Of a stretch of DNA of 64,000 nucleotides, positions 22,645 through 33,370 are shown piece after piece. The position numbers and the translations under genes are program-made. The notes under the pieces are model-generated. The model saw only the letters and a program-made list of their open reading frames with translations. It was not told the origin of the DNA and made no database searches. The stretch is from positions 204,424,613 to 204,488,612 of the forward strand of contig NC_081408.1 in assembly GCF_030272615.1 (NCBI RefSeq), read 5' to 3'. The stretch's first letter is position 1. Every line of letters starts with the position of its first letter. Source of the stretch: Cryptomeria japonica (lineage: Eukaryota > Streptophyta > Pinopsida > Cupressales > Cupressaceae).

Positions 22645-23990
22645 TTCCTTGAAATAACATCATGATCATCAAACTCATATCTGCATGCTCTAATCTGCTT
22701 CCCATGAAATTCATCAACCTTCACATTTTCACTTTCTGCTATCTTTCTCAACCTCTTATTGTAACGCCGCTAGGCCTTGCTCTTATTAGAATAACCCAAG
22801 AAGATTCATCAATCACATCTTGCATCAAACTTTCCTAAATTCTCATCTCTTTTGATATAACATTTGCTTCCAAATTTTTTGAAATATCTAGCTATAGGAA
22901 CATGACCAAGCCATATCTCATAAGGAGTCTTACCAAAATCACCTTTTATATGCACTCGATTGAATGTGTATACAACATTGTTAACATCTTCTTTCCAAAA
23001 GGTCTTCAAAACATCTCCTTCAATCAACATAGTCCTAGCAGCATCCAAAATAGTTTTCTTCTTCCTTCAACAAATCCATTCTACTAAGGGTTTCTAGGAG
23101 CAGATAATTGCCTTCTAATTCTATGCTTTTCACAAAATGAATCAAATTCACTAGATGTGAATTCTCCTCCTTTGTCATATCTTAGATATTTCAGCTTCAA
23201 TACTATCTTTGTCTCCACCTTAGCTTTGTATATCTTGAATTTGTCCAGTGCTTCTGATTTCTCCCTTAGAAAGGTAACCTACATCAGTCTAAAATAGTCA
23301 TCAATCAACAACATGAAATACATGTCACCCTTTATTCTTCTCAGTCTTGTAGGACCACACAAATTAGTATGTACAAGATCTAATATTCTATTGGATATAT
23401 ACTGCTTACTCTTGAATGAAATTCTTGATTGCTTTGCCAATTGACATTCTTTACATACCGGATTAGAAGGTCTTACAATATTAGGCAAATCTCTAACAAA
23501 TTGAGTAGAAATTATCTTAATCATGCAGTCAAAATTAACATGACACATCCTTCTATACCACAACCAACTTTCATCTATCTGAGCAATCAAACAACTATTC
23601 TCACTAGCATTCAAATGAAAGATATTACCTCTAGTCTTAGTTACTGATGCAAACTTTGTACTTAAAGCATTCAAAATATTGCATTTACTATTCTTGAATT
23701 GTAAATCATATCCCTTATCAACCATATATCCAACACTCAAAAGATTATGTTTCAAACCTTGAACATATAAGGCATCATCAGTATTATTCTTACCATCAAT
23801 AGAAATATCACCTCTACCACAAATTACACAAGCTTATCATCTCCAAATCTTACTATACCACCATCATATTTCTCCATATTCACAAATTTACTTTTATCAC
23901 ATGGCATATGATGTGTACAACAACTGTCAATAACCCATTCATCTTTCTTTTCAATATTAGCAACCAAAGCTTTCTCCTAAAACATGCAAC
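22645..23990 (-). pseudogene. Element C protease and integrase region (copia pol, decayed)
   Basis: The protease remnant lies near 23900-23960 (VIDSCCTHHMPCD; the Gly of D-S-G is replaced by Cys). The GAG-pre-integrase part has LLSVGYMVDKGYDLQF. The zinc-binding part has LWYRRMCHVNFD and CKECQLAKQ. The core has HTNLCGPTRL (first catalytic Asp replaced by Asn) and YDKGGEFTS near 23160. The downstream part (22809-23048) has AARTMLIEGDVLKTFW and GKTPYEIWLGH. Frameshifts and stops break it. It ends at the D insertion. Confidence 0.88.
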
Positions 23991-25085
23991 TTATAGAATG
24001 TATTGGTACTAGATTAACTTCCTTGATAGCAATAAATACAATTTCATCTTCAAAATTCCCATTCTTAGACTCTTCATCTGTTACACCTTCATCAGCAGCA
24101 TAATAACATTTCTTCTAATATCTATACTTTTGGTTAGGCTTGTAGGGAATATCATACTTATCATGTTTCTCATATCTATCACGCTTATGAAATTTATCAT
24201 GCTTATTATACTTTGACATTCTTTAAGGATACATAGAAGAAAAATGTCCTATCTGATTACAAGAGAAACATTTCAAAGGAAACTTTCCATCATACTTATT
24301 GGCTCCCTTAGACAATCTCCAAGCATTAATTACTTCAAGCTCATTTTAATCCCTCTCTTGTTCTTCCATCTCTCTCATTTCTCGCTCAAATCTGGAAACC
24401 ATAAATGAACTTTCTCCTAAATCATACTTCTGCTTCTTGGATACAAAGGCTTTAAATGTAGTCTCAGATTTACCATGTGATTCTCCAAATTAACTCAACT
24501 CAAAAGCAACAAGTTTACCAACCACCATGTCTCTTGTCACAATGGTCACAATTTGGATCTCATCAATAGTAGCAACTTTAGATTTGTAAGCAGGAGGCAA
24601 GGATCGCATCACTTTAGCAACAATCTCATCTTCTTCAAGAATTCCACAAGCACATTTGATGTTCATGACAAGTTTGTTCACTTTGCCCATAAAGGATGAT
24701 ATGTTTTCATGTTCTCCCATCTTTAGAATCTCATACTTTCCTCTGCAGTTTAATAACTTTGACATTTTTATCTCCTTCATACAAACTCTCTGAATTTTCC
24801 CTGATTTCATGCGCAATATGCAATCCCATAACATTAGTCATCTCCAAATTGGTTAGGGCACTCAACAATGTTTCTTTATCTCTTATGTTATGTTCAATAT
24901 CCTTGATCTCATTTGTAGTAACCGGACCATTCTGAGGAACAAAGTAGGCATTTGTTTTAATCTTCCAATAGTCATCTCCAAGACACTTAAAATGAAACTC
25001 CATCCAGTCCTTCCATACAATGTAATTACTTCCATCAAATCTCAGACTCTCTTTCTTAAAAAAATTGGTTTCCATCTCATATCTC
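23991..25085 (-). pseudogene. Element C Gag (copia type, decayed)
   Basis: Gag begins METNFFKKESLRFDG at 25075 and continues with LEMTNVMGL. Then, in another frame, come KYEILKMGEHENISSFMG and EDEIVAKVMRSLPPAYKSKV (24490-24834). A zinc knuckle near 24255-24275 reads CFSCNQIGHFSS but has lost its last Cys. It is inactive because of frameshifts and stops. Confidence 0.82.
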
Positions 25086-25117
25086 CTTAGATGGTAAAGC
25101 TTCTTCCACAGGATCTA

Positions 25118-25130
25118 GCTCTAATACAAA
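25118..25130 (-). other. Degenerate primer binding site of element C
   Basis: Read on the minus strand, TTTGTATTAGAGC resembles the initiator tRNA-Met site with two mismatches. It lies next to the inferred LTR end. Confidence 0.55.
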
Positions 25131-26477
25131 TCATTCGCAACAACAATGAAGGACTACTGAGAGGGGCGGTGAATAATTTTTCACTGGATTAAACAATTTA
25201 AGCACAACTTCATATCTAATCAATTGCAACAAGAACAAAGATAAGCACAATAACAACAACACACATAAAACCAATATTTTGATGTGGACAACCCAGTTAA
25301 GGGAAAAACCACAGTGGGAACCCATGCACAATAAGATGGTACTCTGCAGTAGTATGTGTAAATATTACAATGGGGAATTCACATGCATTCAGGCACACTC
25401 CCTAGATCTCACTGCTCAAAATATAATAACCCAGAAGGCTACAACTCTCAAGGAAGGTTCACTAGCTTACAAGAACATTTAGACAACAATATAATTTAGA
25501 TGAATTGAAAGAATAACATCTCCAAATGCCTAATAAAAATTCTAGCTAAGCACATTTGTTTACCCTGCAACACTCTTTTCTCTGCACTTCTCACCAAAAT
25601 ATGAGTTCTCTTATTCGCACATACACAACTCTCTGCTAATGTAGACACAACATCCATCAACCACCAATATCCAAATTACATGAATATAACACCTATTTAT
25701 ACAAATCATCAACCTTGACTACAAGGTTGACTCAACCCTTAAGACCTAATTACAAATTTACATCACATGATACATAAATCAACTACCAAATCAATACAAT
25801 GCCATGAAAAAATAGCATGGACCCAAATTAAATCCTCGCACATGTAACACCACTAGAAATCTCTCCAAGATCATCCACAACATGCTACACCACTAAAAAT
25901 ATTGAATAACATGAAAAAAATCAGCGAAGCAATAAGATCCACAATAATGTACACAATGCTCAATGCAGACCATGAAAAAAAATAGGACACGATTAGGAAA
26001 CAACAAAAAGAACATTAGAACCACCCACAATACCTGCACCAACACCACCTAATCAAATCTCCATTGATCAATAGGATGATACTCAACAACACTCAAACAG
26101 TAGCAACTAGGACTAAAAAGATAGCTTGCAGAGCACCAAATCATGAACCATCTGAATTGAAGATACACATGAACATCCCAAACAATCTCCCAAATCCGCA
26201 ACTCAAGATATAATCATTCTAGCACACAAGAAATCAAATACCAGAACACTAAAATATTGAACACTAACAAAACAATCCTCATACTAGAATCCATAACTCG
26301 ATCAAAATATCACTTAGCATAATGAAACCAACACTAAATCAAGTATCTCTAGTTGACTTAGCATATCAAATAGATAAACCAACTAGATCAACTCTCTGCA
26401 GTCACTAAAACACTAAAAAATAGGAATATGTTCACATCAATGACAACAACATATCCTAGCAGCAGCAATATCGAACA
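25131..26477 (-). repeat. 5' LTR of element C (about 1.35 kb)
   Basis: On the minus strand it starts TGTTCGATATTGC at 26477. A TATA-like TGTATAAATAGG sequence lies at about 25690-25702. The CAGTGGG..GGTTTTTCCC segment (about 25293-25318) and the CTCTCAGT box (about 25157-25170) mark the R/U5 part. Its right part matches 12216-12735. The left boundary is approximate because the terminus is degenerate. Confidence 0.78.
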
Positions 26478-27592
26478 GGAATATTGAAGATGTATCATTT
26501 GTCCTAGATTGATGTTGATTGATTCTCTGAGGGAGAGAAGATGGTTGTTTTGGTGTTATTGAAAGGAAGAGTATAAATAAATATAAATATTAGAAGTAGG
26601 TGAAGATATTCACCCTTTTTCCTTGATGTCAGAGGGAGACAGTGATGTAGGAGCACTACTCTAGTTCTTACCAGTTGAGCAGTTTTCAGTGGAGTTGCTT
26701 GGATATCATGGCATTTCTTCTTGTTTGAGTGTATAGAGTTGGGGTTTTGGGTTTATTCCCTTGTGTTTTTTGTCTTTGTCATGTTCAAGTTTCATGGCAT
26801 TTGGATTTAATCCCAGTGAGTTATCGATTCCAATATTTCTGGCAGTGTGTTGAGTGAAGTTGGATCGGGTTGTGGTTGATCTCCGTGACTTGCAGATTGT
26901 GGATTTATGTTTCTTGTTCTGTATCCAGTGTTCCCGAAGGATCGTGGATTATTCTATGCATTTTGGAGTTGGTTTTAGTGATTTGAGCTGACATGTTACC
27001 ATTGCACGTTGAACCGGTTGGTCTTTGGATAGACTTGATTCAGTTGTAATTATTTGTGGATGGTATATAGGGAGGTTTGCAAATAATTTGAGAGGGAAGA
27101 AGTTACAAGATTGAAGACAGAGTTTAGAGATCAAGTGGAGATGTAGATCTAGCGAGATTCTGATCTAGTAGGATTGAGGCTGGAAGGCTGAGGTCTGGGT
27201 TAGGGTAGAACCGGTAGACTATTTCTGGAGGCTGATCTGATATGAGGCTAATCTATGGGTCTTATAATTGTGTTGTAAGTATTGTTTGTATCCTGGAATG
27301 CGATCCGACATGTGTCATTCTTCAGACTATAATAATATTTTTTCATATTGTTTACGAGTTATAAATTATGTGTTACCGGTTGTTTTCTTTTTGTTGTTTC
27401 TAGCATCTTGTTATCGGTTACTAGTATATTTAGCATGGTTTATGTGTTAAGAAGCAAGGTTGGGCTATCCTTTATTGGATCTCCCTACCTTGACTGCGTC
27501 AGACAGATACTTTTGATAGGGGGAGAGAATCTAGATATAGAAGGAGAGAACATTGCATTATTTATACATCATTTAGTGTTGCCATAAATGAC
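26478..27592 (+). other. Non-coding copia 3' region, probably element F
   Basis: No ORF with a domain was seen. It contains gatgtcagagggagac (near 26627) and gatagggggagagaat (27515-27530), which resemble duplicated polypurine modules, and a TATA-like ggtatataggg near 27062. It may combine the 3' untranslated region of F with an old LTR fragment. Confidence 0.4.
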
Positions 27593-27604
27593 AAAGGGGG
27601 AGAC
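27593..27604 (+). other. Polypurine tract of element F
   Basis: aaagggggagac lies directly before the LTR start and after ttgccataaatgac, as in the other copia elements here. Confidence 0.7.
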
Positions 27605-27999
27605 TATTGGAAATATGTGTTTTCATCGAGCTTAACTTGATGTTTGACAATATATGATTGTTGGTGTCATGGATGATATGTTGTTTGGTTGGATGGAGAG
27701 ATGTTGTATTTGTTGAGGAATTGATGATTGAGTTATAGCTCATGTTTATCAATATATAAGAAGATTTATAGCAACTGATTAATAGAAGTATTTTCATTGT
27801 GTTTTGCATGATTGATATGGACACAGATGTAAAGAACAAATGGTTATTGGCTATAGATGGTCTGTGGATGTCTAGCTTCTTGGTGTCTAATAAGTACACT
27901 TATTATGCCAATACAGTTGGTGATTTTGACAATATGGTGGTGGTGATGATATAATGATGAAGGTTAGATCACTTGAGAAATTAAGATGAGTATTATATG
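27605..27999 (+). repeat. Left part of element F 3' LTR (split by element E)
   Basis: The LTR starts TATTGGAAAT (first TG changed to TA) after the polypurine tract. It is cut at 27999 by the gypsy element E and continues after 44243. Its first bases are the inverted match of the terminus ATTTCCAACA at 45849-45858. Confidence 0.75.
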
Positions 28000-28767
28000 T
28001 GTAGACACCCAAAATTGTCATGTCTAATTAAATAAATATTTTATTTATTTAATTATCTAAGCCTAATTCTTCTATTAATTAAATAAATCTTTATTTATTT
28101 AATTAATTCATTTATCCTCTTCTAGCCTTATTTCTCATTTAAATAAATACATTTATTTATTTAAATTATCCCTTTCCTATATTAAATAAATATTTTATTT
28201 ATTTAATTGCCCTACTTCTTCTATTAATTAAATAAATCTTTATTTATTTAATTAATTCATTATCTTTTTCTACACATGACACATGTCATTCATCTCTTAT
28301 TTCCTACACTACCTACCCCTTTCATTATTTTGGTATTTCTTATACCTACCCTCTAATCCTAGCCGACCTCCTTTTTACACCTCTCAATCTTAACCCTCCA
28401 TTTTCTATTGTGTCTTCTATTTAAGGAGATGCTTTCTTCATTACCAAACCCTAACTACTGGATCAATTGACTACACTACAATTCTACTTGCAACCACATT
28501 CCGTTCTTTGTTGAGCTCTTGTGCATACAAAAATCTGAGAGCAAGCATATCAAACAAGATCAATGGAGATAGGAAGAATGGAGATCAAAACCCTAGTGGA
28601 CATATGATGGTATAATCTTTGTGATTTTTGAGTTATTTTGCATTGTCTTAGGTTATCTTCATATGTTATGGTGGATCTTTGTTCATTGCTAGGCTAGGGT
28701 TTAGTGGTTGAATCCATTTTAGTCTTTCAATATTGTTGTTTATTGCTATCCATTTTCACCATATACA
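28000..28767 (+). repeat. 5' LTR of element E (768 bp)
   Basis: It starts TGTAGACACCC and ends ATATACA. Reading it against 43476-44243 by eye shows two differences only: A/G at 28603 and C/T at 28689. A TATA-like ctatttaagg sequence lies at 28417-28426. The first 260 bp hold five A/T palindromes. Confidence 0.95.
28025..28256 (+). repeat. Five A/T-rich palindromes in the element E LTR
   Basis: Near-perfect inverted repeats built on ATTAAATAAAT and ATTTATTTAAT lie at 28025-28055, 28074-28107, 28137-28166, 28181-28207 and 28223-28256. They are separated by short C/T-rich spacers. Palindromes 1-2 and 4-5 are related, suggesting an internal duplication. The same array is in the 3' LTR. Confidence 0.85.
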
Positions 28768-28797
28768 TTTTGGCATGCCCGGTGGGACTCTTGTCCC
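28768..28797 (+). other. Candidate primer binding site of element E
   Basis: TTTGGCATGCCCGGTGGGAC directly follows the LTR. The position is right for a primer binding site and the TGGC start suits a tRNA 3' end, but the tRNA was not identified. Confidence 0.5.
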
Positions 28798-28920
28798 TTT
28801 GCATTTAACATTTTTGTTGCAGATTTTGCATTTTTGAAGTTGCAGATCGGACGATTTCGACGACATTTTAGGTTTTTTCCGCATCTGCGAGTGTTCGGAT
28901 CGCGTTTTTGTATTTCAGAG

Positions 28921-29135
28921 GCGTCTGTGATATCTTTTATCGCGTCTGTGTTTCTGTCATTTTTTTTTTTGCAGATTTCCGAAAGTCGCGTCTGTGATCC
29001 CTAATCGCGTCTGTGAACCATCTGATCGCGTCTACAGAATAAAGAGGCGTCTGTGTTCTGAAATCACGTCTGCGAATCACAGAACTGCGTCTGTGTCGGA
29101 CAGACGCGTCTGTGTCTGGTATAACAGCGTCTGTG
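28921..29135 (+). repeat. Minisatellite array 1, core GCGTCTGTG (element E leader)
   Basis: Exact cores start at 28921, 28942, 28988, 29007, 29047, 29087, 29106 and 29127, with variants at 29028 and 29066. Spacings are 19 or 21 bp except for one 46-bp gap, so the unit is about 20 bp. Confidence 0.9.
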
Positions 29136-30350
29136 CATTCTGTTTTGCAAATTTTTTTAAGTTTTTCGATTCGGGTTTTCGGATTTTGTACTTAGGGTTT
29201 CAGATCTGGTTTATTTTTGGCTAACCTTTGCAGATCTAGCTAACCTAGTTTGTGCAGCTTACTTTGGAGGCAAATACGTTTTTGTTGAAGGCCCCTTTTC
29301 ACAAAGTCTTTTTGGGTTTTCTTAAAATTTACCTAACTTGTGTGCTTGCAGGAAGGGGTTATCACTTGAAACAACCCAAACTACTAACAATTTTGTTGCA
29401 GGGCCTTAGCTAGGGTTTTGTAATTTTATTTGTGTGCCTTGTCTTCATAGCTTAGCAAACACTTCAATTGGTGCACTAAAATTGAACCATTGTCTTTTGT
29501 GTCTTGAGCAATAGGCTCTTTTTGTTTATTCTTTAGAGGGCCTGTCTTCTCGTGTGGTCATTAGGACTACTAGTGAGAAGAGAACGACCCAAGTGGTAGC
29601 AAAAGAAAAGCCATCTTCTTCCAAGCCACTATAATCAAATGTATTCATGGTGAAAACTATGCATAACGTGTGCTGATTAGTTCATACCGACACTATGTCT
29701 CCCCATAAACCCGTTTGATCAAATTTATTTGATCATTTGTAGGGCGTAACCCCTACTGGCTGGGAGCCTTCTGTATTTACAGAGCTGAAAGTGCCGCATG
29801 TATGGCCACACGAGCGAATGCCCTTACTAGCACCTCATTGTTTTAGATGCCCAAATCCTTCTAGTTGTTGAGGCAGGAGGTCGGACCTCTGGTAGCGGCC
29901 CACACACATACAGTTCTTAGTAGAGATACAAAGTTCGCCATGGGGAGTTTTCATGGGGACTGATGCTTGGCTGACCCGAGAAGTGAGTGCCGAGGGTGGA
30001 GCCAGTGAGGTCAAGCATCTAAGTATCCGCTCTGAATAGCGTAGCCTCGGGGGTAAAACCCCATGTGGGATCAACAATTATTGTCCTGGCCAGCCATAAG
30101 AATTGTGCTTGACTTATGATAAACATTCAAACAATCAAGACAAAACAACAAAACATTGTGTCTTTTGTGTCTTCAAGTGTATGCAAAAACTTTTTACATC
30201 AAACAACACACTTTTTGGAGTCTAAACAGTCTGCAAACATTGGGTCATCAACACTGTGTCCTCTTGTCACGAAAAACAGTCGAAAAATCAGATTTGGTCA
30301 CAGCAAAACAAATTCACAGATAGGAAAGATTGCACTAAGGTTACAGAAAC

Positions 30351-30628
30351 GCGTCTGTGTCTATTAAAACCGCGTCTGTGTCTGAGAAACGCGTCTGTGA
30401 AGTACAGAATAGCGTCTGTGTTTTTATCAGCGTCTGTGTCAAACAGAGACACGTCTGTGTCTGGAAAACGCGTCTGTGAAGTATACAACAGCGTCTGTGT
30501 CCAAAATTGCAAAAAACTGTTACAGTCCCAGCAAACATCAACAGGAAATCTCAGAATCATGTTTGTGTCAAACAGAATAGCGTCTGTGTCTTCAAACCGC
30601 GTCTGTGAAGTATACAGAGGCGTCTGTG
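30351..30628 (+). repeat. Minisatellite array 2, core GCGTCTGTG (element E leader)
   Basis: Exact cores start at 30351, 30372, 30391, 30412, 30430, 30470, 30491, 30580, 30599 and 30620, with variants at 30451 and 30559. Spacings are mostly 19 or 21 bp. Small ORFs across it on both strands are by-products of the repeat. Confidence 0.9.
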
Positions 30629-31120
30629 TCAGGATTTGAAAAAAGTTTAACAGTCAAGCAAACAAAGAAATCAGTTTCGGCATACTTGAGCTTCCTAGGT
30701 TGTCTCTTTAGGTTTCATCTAGCATTCAGCCTGTTCTAGGGTCTTACACAGTCCATCATTGCTTCATACCTCATTTTACATTCATACTTGTCTAAACTTG
30801 AGTCAAAAGGTCACTTGTTTGTCCTCACTATACTTTGTCAACACACTACATACTACAACACTTTGTTAAGTGGTCCCTCATCAAGGTTTCTTACCTTTGG
30901 GTCTCATTTGGTCTTACTTAGAGTCAAGGTCAGCTTACCTCATCAAGAGAAACTATCCTCTCTTTGGAAGTCACACCTACTCTACTACGTACATACTTGG
31001 TCTTACACTTTGGACATTGCAAGTAAACTTCAGATTCATTTACACTCCATACAACTCTTGGTCTTACATACTCTTGTCATTTTCGTCTAAGACTCTCACA
31101 TATTGCTAAACACCTAGTTC

Positions 31121-33370
31121 ATGGTTGAAACCCGTCTTCAAAAATCTAGGAGAAAAGCTAAAGAAGCTCAAGGGTCCGTAAACATGAGTTCTTATGAGTA
31201 TGACAATGATGTCTTCTACAATCCTGAGCACACTACATTACCAGACATGAATGTTTATAGACACAATCCAAATATGGAAAGCGCAAACGCTATACACAAC
31301 GCTACACACAATGACAATGTTGACAATTCTTCAATACTATCAGCAGACATACAAGAATCTATAATGGATCCTCAATTCAATAGATTGGTTGAAGAGATAA
31401 TGAGGAGAGATCGTCAATACTTTCTAAACATGATGGCACAAAGTGGAGCTAAAATACCACATGATTTTGACTTATCTCAACTTATGGAAAGTAGACCTTC
31501 ACAACAAACTCAACCAAATAGTGGAGGACCCAATAATATGATGCTGGAGTCACCATCAGTTTTGCTTCAGAAACCAGCAATCCCACATACACAAGCTCAA
31601 ATGCATGATACTTACACTCAAAGACCATCATGGAGGCCTTATGTTCAAACACATGCTCAAGATATGGGTCAACCAAGACAAATGGATACTCAAGGACTTC
31701 CTCAAAATTTTGACACAAGAAGACCTCATGCCAAAATTGGGGGCAACATAATGGAAAATGAAAGGCCCATTGAATATGGTTTATATACACAAAACAGATA
31801 TGGGGTCCCTCAACAAGAAATTATGCCAAGTGCTCCATACATGTCACAACAATATAGACCTCCATATGGACATGTCTACGATCAGTATCATCCATATATG
31901 CAACAAGCTCCTCCTCAAATGGGTGTTTCAAACATGGGATATGCTACAAGAAATCCATCTCCTCCCAAAAATAATTTGGAGCAACAAATTAGAGATCTAC
32001 AAAAGAAAGTGGAAGACATGGGCACATCAAAACACACATATACTATGAGAGATATATGCCCTTATCCCTTTGATAAGAGCATTCCAATGCCTCCGTTTCC
32101 TCCACACTTTGCAACGCCGAAATTCGACAAATATAGAGGGAGAGGAGATCCCAAGGCACACATAAGACAATTCTTCATAGCTTGCATTGAGGTAGCGGCA
32201 GAAGAAACATACTTAATGAGGTTGTTCCCACAGAGCTTAGGAGATCAAGCGATGGAATGGTTTTCTCAATTACCTCCTGGTATTAAGTCATGGGGCGACT
32301 TGGCAGAGGCATTCATTCAACATTTCTCTTACAACATTGAAACAGATGTCTCAGTTACTACCTTGTGCAATACGAAACAAAAAGAAGGAGAATCTTTTTC
32401 GTCATTTTTACAAAGATGGAGAAACTTAGCTAGCAGATGCTCTTGTGAAATCCTGCAAAAACAAATGGTGGAAATGTTCACACAAAATGTTAACAAGGCT
32501 ATTGGTTATGATCTCAGAAAAGCTTGTTTGTCTACATTTAAGGATGTCATTGAAAAGGGCCTAGCAACAGAAAAGGTCTTGATTGAACAAGGAGTTATCA
32601 AACTATTCAAAGAAAACAAAGAGGACTTTAAGGGAAAGGACAAACCAAAGTTTTGGAACAAGAACAAGAACACAGTTAATGATGGTGTTGTTGATGCCAA
32701 CACAGTGAGACCAAAGTTCATCTTTTCTGGATCAAATTCTACCAACAATCAAGTGAACAATCAAACGGCTGCTAAACCACGAAGGAAGTACACTCCATTG
32801 GGAGAACCACTTGAATCAGTATTCAAAAAGCTTGTAGCAAACAAAGTGATCACGGTCCCAGGTTTTCCTCCATATGAACCAAAGGTAAAACCGAATTGGT
32901 GGAATGATGATGAATATTGTGAATTTCATAAGAGCAAGGGTCACAAGACAAGTAATTGCCATCGATTGAAAAACATTGTACAAGATCTCGTTGACAGAGG
33001 AGATATTGAGATTGAGGGACATTCATCTAACCAAGAGCATGAGGTGTTTAAGGAACCATTCCCGAAACATGACAAGGGAAAAGGCAAAGTCACAGATGAT
33101 CAAGCCAATTACACTAGAACATCTTACAATTATGATTCCACTATTAATCACATCTCAATGGACAATCATATTTCTACCATTACTATCAAAAATAAAAATC
33201 CTGAGAATCCTCCTCAGCGACCTAAAATTGTCCTAAAAGGTGTGGGATCTTCGTCTGCATCTACCTCTAAATGTCATGTTACAACCCGTCGAGGTAAGAT
33301 CACATTGCCAGGTACCTCTACTAAGAATACCAATCTTTCGTCAACTAAGCCTGAGTACGATCTTGTATAG
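31121..33370 (+). pseudogene. Element E Gag (gypsy type), TAG-terminated
   Basis: ATG at 31121 opens a 749-codon frame. Residues ~1-310 are Gln/Pro/Met-rich. The Gag core (about 315-480) includes FDKYRGRGDPKAHIRQF, LPPGIKSWGDLAEAFIQHF and FLQRWRNLA. A zinc-binding motif CEFHKSKGHKTSNC (about residue 600) has His for the second Cys, as seen in related plant gypsy elements. The TAG at 33368 may be a real Gag end or a mutation, because the same frame continues into pol. Gag would form the virus-like particle. This is the best-preserved ORF of the element. Confidence 0.9.

Larger units (their letters stand above)
28798..31120 (+). other. Long untranslated leader of element E
   Basis: About 2.3 kb lies between the primer binding site and the gag ATG. 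It holds two GCGTCTGTG minisatellite arrays (listed separately) and a GC-richer segment at about 29700-30080 without a convincing ORF. Long leaders are common in Tat-group elements and often carry packaging signals. None can be proven here. Confidence 0.6.

Noticed and set aside
27348-27587. Membrane-protein-like ORF
   Set aside because: The T-rich region gives Phe/Leu-rich translations by composition; it lies in the 3' non-coding part of a copia element.
30256-30639. Protein-coding ORFs across the GCGTCTGTG array
   Set aside because: The ORFs on both strands come from the short repeat, have repetitive translations and no start context or domain.
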